Source: Bacillota bacterium
Lineage (GTDB): Bacteria > Bacillota > Clostridia > Lachnospirales > Lachnospiraceae
Assembly (NCBI GenBank): GCA_023460575.1
Contig: JAEWPQ010000240.1
Span: 1-6,247, forward strand
Length of the DNA stretch: 6,247 bases
Direction: 5' to 3'
The position numbers and the translations under genes are program-made. How positions within the stretch are numbered: position 1 is the stretch's first letter; each line of letters begins with the position of its first letter. Below, in pieces: positions 5,653-6,247 of this stretch. Below the pieces are notes generated by a model. It saw only the letters and a program-made list of their open reading frames with translations. It made no database searches and was not told the DNA's origin.

Positions 5653-6174
5653 ATGGAGAGAACACCAAGACCAGGAGAATTTTACAAACATTTTAAGGAT
5701 AAGATGTATCAGGTGACAGCAGTTGCGATTCATTCCGAAACCAGAGAAAAGATGGTGGTATATCAGGCTCTGTACGGAACCTTTGATGTTTATGTACGTC
5801 CTCTCTCCATGTTTATCAGTGAGGTGGATCATGAGAAATATCCGGATGTTCTTCAAAAGTACCGGTTTGAACGGGTGGATTTAAAGGAATCCGTTTTGCA
5901 GGATGAGCCGGTCAGCGAATCAGAAAAAGAGGAAAATAAAGAAGAACACCACGGTCCCAATAAAAATCTGCTTGCATTTCTTGACGCGGAGACGTATCAT
6001 GAGAAACTGGAGGTCTTAAGGACCTGTAAAGACAAATTTACGGCGGAAGAGCTGCTTGCCATCTGTGAGATTATGGAGATTGGGAGAGCGGATTCCGAGC
6101 CGGAAGAAAAATACTATGCGGTAGAGCGTTATCTGGAACTGCAGATCAAATACGACGGAACAAGATTGAGGTGA
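5653..6174 (+). CDS. DUF1653 domain protein with C-terminal helical extension
   Basis: A 173-residue cytoplasmic protein. Residues 5-75 are a clear DUF1653 domain: PRPGEFYKHFKDKMYQV, AIHSETREKMVVYQALYG, VYVRPLSMF, EVDHEKYP and QKYRFERV. This is a small beta-rich domain of unknown function that usually stands alone at about 70-80 residues. Here an acidic linker (about 80-101, Glu-rich) leads to a predicted helical segment (104-165, NLLAFLDAETYHEKLEVL to YAVERYLELQIKY) that I do not recognise. The frame is open to a GTG at 5641, but I start at the ATG at 5653: GAGGA (5643-5647) lies 5 bases upstream, and MERTPRPGEFY is the typical family N-terminus. It follows the lipoprotein by 15 bases, and its stop is embedded in the ribosome binding site of uvrC, so the three genes are probably co-transcribed. 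Confidence 0.88.
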   Translation: MERTPRPGEFYKHFKDKMYQVTAVAIHSETREKMVVYQALYGTFDVYVRPLSMFISEVDHEKYPDVLQKYRFERVDLKESVLQDEPVSESEKEENKEEHHGPNKNLLAFLDAETYHEKLEVLRTCKDKFTAEELLAICEIMEIGRADSEPEEKYYAVERYLELQIKYDGTRLR

Positions 6175-6184
6175 TTCGTACCAG

Positions 6185-6247
6185 GTGGACCACATCGAAT
6201 TTAATATAGAAGAAGAATTAAAAAAACTGCCGTCCCAGCCTGGTGTG
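6185..6247 (+). CDS. uvrC: Excinuclease ABC subunit C, first 21 codons, cut by window edge
   Basis: The last 63 bases encode the beginning of UvrC, the endonuclease subunit that makes both cuts in nucleotide excision repair. The visible residues (M)DHIEFNIEEELKKLPSQPGV match the UvrC N-terminus, where LPxxPGVY begins the GIY-YIG nuclease domain. The frame is open to the window end. The only suitable start is GTG at 6185; GAGGTGA (6168-6174), which contains the stop of the DUF1653 gene, lies 10 bases upstream and is a good ribosome binding site. No ATG is available between that site and the conserved FNIEEELKKLP block. The identification rests on a short but characteristic segment. Confidence 0.85.
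   Translation, partial: MDHIEFNIEEELKKLPSQPGV

Overview
The window looks like chromosomal DNA from an anaerobic Firmicute, most likely a Clostridia/Lachnospiraceae member. This is inferred from the protein families (DUF1846, C_GCAxxG_C_C, SEC-C-fused methionine aminopeptidase, DUF4015 lipoprotein, DUF1653 next to uvrC), from strong AGGAGG-type ribosome binding sites, and from moderate GC content with AT-rich promoters. No mobile element, RNA gene, CRISPR array or phage gene was seen. The genes are compact, intact and mostly housekeeping or conserved-hypothetical.

Left arm (1-2405, all minus strand): a large DUF1846 (UPF0371) protein (927-2405) is transcribed away from a 153-bp divergent intergenic region. 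Below it is a C_GCAxxG_C_C cysteine-motif protein (327-791), closely followed by the first 107 codons of a TDT/SLAC1-type membrane transporter that runs off the left edge. The last two form a probable operon with its own promoter at about 826-855.

Right arm (2559-6247, all plus strand): map (methionine aminopeptidase with an N-terminal SEC-C zinc motif) overlaps tag (3-methyladenine DNA glycosylase I) by one base (TAATG). A 200-bp gap follows. It holds an 18-codon ORF with a good ribosome binding site, a possible weak terminator with a competing hairpin, and a good promoter. After the gap come a DUF4015 putative glycoside-hydrolase lipoprotein, a DUF1653 protein, and the first 21 codons of uvrC (GTG start). 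These three are packed 10-15 bases apart and probably form one operon.

Functionally the window mixes protein maturation (map), DNA repair (tag, uvrC), an exported cell-surface protein, and several conserved proteins of unknown function. I found no clearly novel multi-gene system. The best candidates for a second look are non-coding: inverted repeats lying on top of predicted promoters, and the attenuator-like small ORF/hairpin arrangement after tag.
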